Position numbers and translations under genes: made by a program. Below, piece by piece: positions 57,974 through 64,000 of a stretch of 64,000 bases of DNA. Position 1 is the first letter of the stretch. The number at the start of each line of letters is the position of its first letter. This DNA comes from Brevipalpus yothersi (Eukaryota; Arthropoda; Arachnida; Trombidiformes; Tenuipalpidae): NCBI GenBank assembly GCA_003956705.1, contig QZCP01000135.1:74644-138643 (forward strand), read 5' to 3'. The notes under the pieces are model-generated. The model made no database searches and had not been told where the DNA came from. It saw only the letters and a program-made list of their open reading frames with translations.

Positions 57974-60490
57974 TTACTGTGCTTTCAGATGATTGTATTT
58001 GATTGTGTATCCATCATAATCGACTTTCTTCAGATTGATTTTTTCAGCAATCGCACATCGAACTCTCTCTGCAAATTGGACTCCAGATTCTTGATCCTGT
58101 AGCGAAAAAATTTTGAAAATTAAAATTAATCACGAATTCATTTAGCTGAATGAATTTCACTCCCATGAGATGCATACCTCTTTTTGCATTGGAGGTAGAA
58201 AATGCATATCACAAACTGCTGCCCAGTTCTGGGACATTTGCCAAATGTAAGCCCAAAGAGAGGTTGTTCTACTGTTCCAAAAAACAGGACCATATCTGAT
58301 ATCATACTGGAAAAATTTTTTAAAATTAATAATAAAATTTTCCGGAATGTCATTGAGAGAGATTGGTAATAATAATGTGAAGAAATTGAATCCTACTTTG
58401 GTAGCAAATGGATAAACTTTGGAGGCAACATCGAACCATCCTTTCCGGAATCTCATGATAACATTAGTGGTGGTACAAGTTCCCTCAGGATAGATTATAA
58501 TTGGATAATTTTTTTTATCTTGGAGACGAGTTTCAATTTTTGCCGGTAAACTGTCCTTCTCTTTCAAATCGAACCACAAATGACCCCCATTTCTGGTCAA
58601 TGAATGATAAACAAATCCAAGGAAGCCATCCCTAAATCGTCCGAACCAGCCGAAAGTTTGATAAGAACCAGCAAAAACAATGTCAAGTGGTGTTGTATGA
58701 TTACTGACAAGAACTTCACCCTCTTGAAAAACAATTAAAAACAAAATATGTGTGTCAACGAGAGTTCAATTGAAAAATTACTTTCAATCGATACAATACA
58801 ATACAATACAATACAATACCTTTTGGTATCAGATGACTATTGTGGACTCGCAAATAACCACCAGGACCATACATAAGACTCAAAAATATACTTGGAAAAT
58901 TAGCTCTATAAGCAATGGGTTGAATTTTTTGTGGCAATAAATGCAAAACAACCAAAATTTGTGCTGTGAGATAGTGAATTGAGTAAACGAAGAGACCCAA
59001 TCGTAGTGGAACGAAAAAAGTGTATCGGATAATCGCACCCAAAGTCCAGGTAATCGTGCCGATAAGTGTCAACGGAATTCGTTTTCCATTCTTAATACCA
59101 TATGGTTGTAGCATATTCCAATGTTCAGGCTCTGAGAAGTGGGCATAAGAATTCGAATAGTTCAATTCAATTGGAATGGACATGATAAGAATTAATGCTC
59201 ATTGGAGCTGTCAAAAAAACGTCCACTATTAATAGTTTACCAACCTTCCCGCGCAAAACATTCCTCCACAGCCGGAGGATATGTCGATCTCACATGGCCA
59301 TTGGTGTTGATGTCCTTTTCAGTTTGCTGAGAATTAAGTTGTCTTTGTTCCATGGCCAATGGAGAAGCATTGCCATTACGCTCAGTCTCCATTGACGATT
59401 GGCCATCAAACTCTTCGTCGTTGACATTGAAATCAAGGAAGATATTCTCATTGCGTGATACAAACTGAAAGAAAGAGAAAAGGATTCAAGAAGTTCATGT
59501 TTAACGTAACCATAATCATACAGATCAAAGAAATTTGTAAAATTGGTTGAAGGTCGATCTTTTTTATGGACAGTTGGGTTATTCAGAATTTATTCAATCG
59601 AATATCTAGTGTCACGATCGTCTATTCACATTTTATTTTAGGGCTTGTATTGTTGACAATAGTATGAGGATATAATAACTATATATTAAATAATGATGGT
59701 GAAAGTGGCCACAATTTTAAGACGAAGAAAATATATTTCAAGGAAAATTGCGAATAAAAATAACGAAGAGGCACCATTTTGATATTTTCGAAGTTCCCAT
59801 GAGAAATAGATAATCGTTTCAGTTTTTCAACATGAAATATTGAAAAATTTTCCACAAAATTTATCACATAGAGATCATACAAAGACTATTATTGGTTCTC
59901 GAGCTAGAACAGTTATGAGAACTCCAAATCATCAAGTAAATGGATTCTCATGATTAATTCTTTTTGATCACAGAAAACCAAACTCTAAAGGATACGAAAA
60001 TCTCTACGAAAGATTTCTCCGTAAATATTCAAAATGAAATTCATCAGAATTCAAAATTAATTTGAAATGAATCAATATCGATATTCATCCTAGACACTAG
60101 CCTCCATACTGATCAAGCTTTCCCATGCAAATATAGTTCACTCTTCCTACTCCTCTTCCTATTGGGAAATATTTCAACTTATCACGAAAAACGGATCGAG
60201 AGAGGCTTCGTTCGGTCAAGTTAACTCACCTCGAATACTTTACCCATGAAATCAATATAAAATTGATATATACCAAGATTGATGTTCATAAGCGATGTGA
60301 CCAGATTATAGAGGAAAAGGGTGAAGTAGATGTTACAAATTTTCTGAGAAAAATTGAATATTCTGCTGATGGTTGGAAATTGGGACAGTGAATCACCAGA
60401 AAGTCGATTAAAGCAGACATACAAATAAATATAGAATGAAACAAAAATTCCATGGGAAACAAATGAAATAGTGTCCACTTTAGAAATCAT
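57974..60490 (-). CDS. GPAT4: Glycerol-3-phosphate acyltransferase 3/4-like
   Basis: ER membrane enzyme making lysophosphatidic acid in glycerolipid synthesis. Six exons: 60230-60490, 59245-59464, 58820-59197, 58397-58722, 58178-58306, 57974-58096, giving 478 aa (human GPAT4 456). The N-terminal exon carries hydrophobic segments; the second carries a soluble acidic part. Core: EHWNMLQPY, IIRYTFFVPLRLGLF (membrane), acyltransferase motif I SNHTTPLD with His and Asp kept, the GPAT3/4-type NGGHLWFDLKE, YPEGTCTTTN (motif III type), VYPFATKYDIRYGPVFWNSR and NWAAVCDMHFLPPMQKE, and the QFAERVRCAIAEK tail. The acceptor of exon 3 (ending TGAG) was chosen because it is the only one in phase after an in-frame stop. 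An ATTGT microsatellite touches the exon 3 donor. Confidence 0.92.
58788..58818 (+). repeat. (AATAC)n pentanucleotide microsatellite at a splice donor
   Basis: Five to six tandem copies of ATACA/AATAC. Its edge forms the GTATTG donor of the acyltransferase intron 3 on the minus strand. Confidence 0.85.
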
Positions 60491-60827
60491 CTTGAACAGT
60501 TAATCAATTTGATTAACAAACAATAAAGGACCAATCTTTTTGAGCAGAAAAAAATTTCTCCTGACAAGAGTTCGTGTGAATAACACAAAATTCAACGTTA
60601 TGTGTGAATTTTTAACAAAAATATATCTGGTCACAAGCTAGCTCTCTCCTCTGCTATTTTGCACAGAGTGAAGGGAAGAAAAAATGATATAAACTGTGAA
60701 TACAAAGTTTCACTCGAACAACTGTCGTTCCAATCTTATCAGTCACTTTTTAGTCTGGTCGAAAGTCCTAGAACGTTGATTACCGGCGAACTTGACTGCA
60801 AGGAGTAAGTTTCTTGGTCACATAAGT

Positions 60828-60903
<76 letters not shown>

Positions 60904-61042
60904 NNNNNNNNNNNNNNNNNNNNNNNNNNNNNNNNNNNNNNNNNNNNNNNNNNNNNNNNNNNNNNNNNNNNNNNNNNNNNNNNNNNNNNNNNNNNNNNNN
61001 NNNNNNNNNNNNNNNNNNNNNNNNNNNNNNNNNNNNNNNNNN

Positions 61043-61080
<38 letters not shown>

Positions 61081-61613
61081 GATGCTCACTTCAATTTGAA
61101 TGATTGTAAACATGACCAAGCTGAAAGATTGAATTGCCTTGTGATGTCCTCCTTCAAAATTTCTTTACCATGAATTCAAGGAAACCAGGAAACACTTGCA
61201 GCTTTCACAGACCTTGCTGTGGAAACATTTGATTTGGGCCCAAAATAGCTGTCCAAGGAATGTTGGTTAAGTTTCGATCCATTCCTATGATAATTAATTT
61301 TGGTTCATGTTCTAGGGAGAAAATGATTTTTACTCCCATAGATTAGAGGCTATTAATATTTTAAACTGTCTGAATGATAGAATTCATATCTTTTTAATAA
61401 ATAAAAAGCTTCTTGATTCTGGTTCGTGGTCTGTAGGGAACTGATGTTCCTTCATACTCGTATTATTTGAACACGTATTAATGAATGCGTTTTGCAATTC
61501 AATCTCTAAGAAATGATTTCAATTCTTAAATTTCCAAAAGTTTCCAAGAGAAACTATACAGATTTTAATAGATCATTCAGATCATCACACTATGTGATTC
61601 CTCACTCAGACAA
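60491..61613. other. Intergenic region with a GA repeat gap between GPAT and DNase II genes
   Basis: About 1.1 kb. It includes the GPAT promoter side, the gapped GA repeat (60830-61076) and the DNase II 3' flank with AATAAA-type signals (for example around 61397-61401). No gene was recognised. Confidence 0.5.
60830..61076 (+). repeat. (GA)n microsatellite with 139-N assembly gap
   Basis: GA dinucleotides on both sides of N at 60904-61042, same orientation on each flank, consistent with one long GA array not spanned by the assembly. Confidence 0.95.
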
Positions 61614-62864
61614 TCAGTTCTTCCCCGCCTTTTTACTTTTTCGTTTGCATGGCTCAACATCGACAATAACATTTTTAAATGCTTTCCAGACATCAGAATT
61701 AGGCATACATAACATTCCACCACCTCTATAATGTTGTGAATGCACTCGATTTAGATCTCCAATGCAAGTTTGAGGATGGTCTTCAGTTTCTCCAATAGCC
61801 CATTTACTGTGATCTTTAGTGAAACTCCATTCGAAAGTTTCCTCTCCATCTTTCATCTTTATTGCCATGGATTCGATATTCTTAACATTTCCATCTTTTC
61901 GACATTCAGATGTTTGAGCACCTCCTCCTCCGTTTTTCCAAGTTTGTACGTCCAAATTAACAGTTAGATCTGATGACATTTTCTGGAAAAGATCAAGATC
62001 TACTTTCTGTGAGCGTGAAGGGGTCTTCGCAAAGTGGACAATTTTGACACCATTTTTGGTCTTTAGATCTGACTTTATAATATCAACTCCTTTGATGTAT
62101 TTTTTGTGCAAAAGTCTCATCAAACTTTGATCCTTAACGTTCTTTGAGTCGTATACGTTGACTTTCTCAAGTAACAATTGCATCGTTACTTTTGGAATTT
62201 CACTTCGAGCCAAAGTCAAACAAATTGCTGTCTGTCCGTTAATTCGTCCCGATTTTGGGAATTGGTATTCATTTTTAGCCTCTTTGATGGTTGGCATGAA
62301 ATTCGGAATCGAGTGAATAATCCAGAATCCAGTTTTCTCATCATTTGCTAAAACTCCTTTTGCGTGTGCTCTTGTATCTTGAAAGAGAGAATAATTATTA
62401 TCTACATGAAATCAGGGATCCTATAGCGAGATCATAGGCTTTGAAATTTGAGCATTCATTTTTCATGTAACAATCAAGCGTTTTTGAATTTTTCTGATTC
62501 TAAATTCGTTACGACGAAAATGGAAATCCTACTCACCTGCCAATGGTGCACCAGGATATTGATCATTGTAGAAGACACTACTGTACTTCTTTGGATTGCT
62601 GTAAATTGGATCCACAGTATTGAAAAAGATGTTATCCCCATCGTTCATGTCTCTGGGTGAAAGCTTGAATTTTGACTTATCTTTATCGTTGCTGGTGATG
62701 TAAGCATAGCGTGTTCCAGATTCACCGCTGGGTAGAACTCCAGTTGGAAATTTATAGACAATCCACCAATCTACCGAATTACCGTTATCATCTTTACAGG
62801 TTAACTCATCGCTCCTAACACTTGAGAGTATTGAGATCAGGATCGTTAGAACCAAAAACATCAT
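61614..62864 (-). CDS. DNASE2: Deoxyribonuclease II
   Basis: Lysosomal acid endonuclease degrading engulfed or autophagic DNA. Two exons, 62537-62864 and 61614-62377, encode 363 aa (human 360). Signal peptide MMFLVLTILISILSSVRS; mature start DELTCKDDNGNSVDWWIVYK, as in the family (SVDWW--YK). Two phospholipase-D-like half motifs are present: HAKGVL (catalytic His with Lys) and DHSKW (second His and Lys). Other signatures: FYNDQYPG, GFWIIHSIPNF, QTCIGDLNRV, YRGGGMLCMPNSDVWKAF. The start can be 62864 or the next Met. Introns are short. No second DNase II copy is seen in the window. Confidence 0.96.
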
Positions 62865-63443
62865 GAAAAATTATGTCTTTGGATATGCGAACAGACTTGT
62901 CGGAATAATGTTACCAGACAGACTTCTCTGCATTTTAATCTGCAATTTCTTTTCACTAGACAAACGTCACACATCTCTCCGACTACTCGTGATTGTGCAA
63001 AAATGTAATTGGAAAGTGATGGACATCTTCCCAATATGATTTGCTTGAGTATTTTCAATAGTTCACGGTTACAGAGAGTGAGCGACTAGATTGATCTTAA
63101 ATAAGAATTATCCTGGAGTCAAAGTTATCATTATTACCCATCTTGTAGCAGGGTTGAATTTGAATTGTCTCTCTTGATTATACATTCATCCCTCGAAACA
63201 TATTTTCCATCTCATATGACCCGTTTAATTCATTTCAAAAAATAACAGATGTCATCAAAAACACACTTTGAATTTCATTCTTCGATGACGAAAAGTAAAT
63301 TTTATGAGTAAAGTGCATTTCAATTGGTTAACTTAAAAATTGAGAGCAAGTTACAGCCCAATTTCATCCCGAAATTTGCCTTAGAATTTGTCTATTTGGA
63401 ATATGGATTACTGATAATTCTCTCTACTTGGCACAAAAACAGC
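62865..63443. other. Spacer upstream of DNase II
   Basis: About 580 bp, AT-rich; likely DNase II promoter and the 3' UTR of the next minus-strand gene. Nothing else recognised. Confidence 0.45.
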
Positions 63444-63856
63444 TTATTCAACCATGGGTTCAGCTACACCAGCCTTAGTTATTATTTTATCTAATTCCTG
63501 ATGGAAATTGGGAGAGTCGAGATCAAGGGCCTTCATTTGCTCGATGAATAGTTGACCTCGTTCAGGGGTTAGTTCTTGATCTTTGATCATATCTTCAAAG
63601 CTTACAATGTTGTACATTTGTCTTATACGTGGAAGAAACTGGAAGTTTTCAAATTTCTCCGAATATGCGTCCATGGCTTTCATTTTTCTGATCAGACTGG
63701 CTCCTTCTCTGAGTCGTATATGACCCTCGTCCATAGCTCTCTGCAATGCTAATATTCGGAGAGCTTTTCTCACTTGAGCATCTTGAGAGTGGTAATTCCA
63801 ATCATCCTGAGCTTTCAGCAGATTTTGAGCTGTGTCCATTGCCTGGTCCCATTTCA
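63444..63856 (-). CDS. Last exon of an unrecognised helical protein (5' part outside or unseen)
   Basis: The open frame begins immediately after a good acceptor (TTTCTGCAG at 63857-63865), in phase 1, and codes about 137 residues to a stop at 63444. There is no ATG at the start, so upstream exons must lie to the right, probably past the window. The peptide is mostly charged helix: DAQVRKALRILALQRAMDEG, IRLREGASLIRKMKAMD, LTPERGQLFIEQMKALD, ending TKAGVAEPMVE. The two similar pieces LIRKMKAMDAYSEKFE and FIEQMKALDLDSPNFH suggest an internal repeat. Composition clearly looks coding. I do not recognise the family. Confidence 0.7.
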
Positions 63857-64000
63857 CTGCAGAAAGGATAGAAAGTTTTAGTCACCACTTTCGATACACA
63901 AGCTGATAGATAGACACTTCTCTGGTTGAGACAAGTCTGAACAGATATCCAAAGAGGGAGATTTTTTGATAGACGAATAAATTTTTCCTGTTTCGTTTGA

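Noticed and set aside
1..64000. tRNA, rRNA or CRISPR-like arrays
   Set aside because: I looked for tRNA B-box-like words and regularly spaced repeats and saw none; this is a eukaryotic window, where CRISPR is not expected.

Overview
The window is eukaryotic nuclear DNA: AT-rich, with spliced genes, many introns of only 50-75 bp, GT-AG junctions and AATAAA signals. The gene set (a lachesin/DIP-type Ig cell-adhesion protein, an achaete-scute-like bHLH factor, vitamin K-dependent carboxylase, cathepsin O, lst-2) points to an arthropod. Compact introns and composition would suit a mite or another small-genome chelicerate or insect, but I cannot name the species. (GA)n/(CT)n tracts are unusually frequent, and two of them hold assembly gaps (N runs). 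Exon boundaries were read by hand from splice signals, phase and homology; most should be right to within a base or so. All recognised genes reconstruct without an internal stop.

Layout. 1-1983 (-): 5' part of GGCX, cut by the window edge. 5885-11885 (+): three-Ig lachesin-like protein with a large first intron. 14236-16098 (+): secreted six-cysteine protein of unknown role. 16.1-20.3 kb: gene-poor, with decayed coding-like sequence. 20281-23387 (+): ubiquilin, whose fifth intron carries a mariner-type inverted-repeat element. 24023-25255 (-): CSTF2. 26682-28165 (-): NDUFS2. 28.2-32.3 kb: gene-poor, GA-rich, slightly GC-richer DNA ahead of the bHLH gene (32309-33476, +). 35105-36945 (-): CWF19L1. 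37769-39040 (-): cathepsin O. 39360-40785 (-): HIBCH, divergent from glutathione synthetase (41446-42988, +). 44085-48141 (-): lst-2/ZFYVE28. 49004-49877 (-): clathrin light chain. 50760-51770 (-): secreted Ser/Glu/Thr-rich protein of unknown role with a clear TATA/Inr promoter. 52209-57558 (-): two tandem proline dehydrogenase genes. 57974-60490 (-): GPAT3/4-type acyltransferase. 61614-62864 (-): DNase II. 63444 to the end (-): last exon of an unrecognised protein.

Most genes are unrelated housekeeping or cell-biological genes that simply sit together. Themes are mitochondrial metabolism (NDUFS2, HIBCH, two PRODH), lysosome/endosome (cathepsin O, DNase II, lst-2, clathrin light chain) and RNA processing (CSTF2, CWF19L1). 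The most informative signals are: the tandem PRODH pair with identical downstream exon lengths, conserved upstream DNA and a diverged FAD-site motif in one copy; the mariner-like element inside ubiquilin; the two unknown secreted proteins; and several short unassigned ORFs. I saw no convincing operon-like system, CRISPR array or tRNA.
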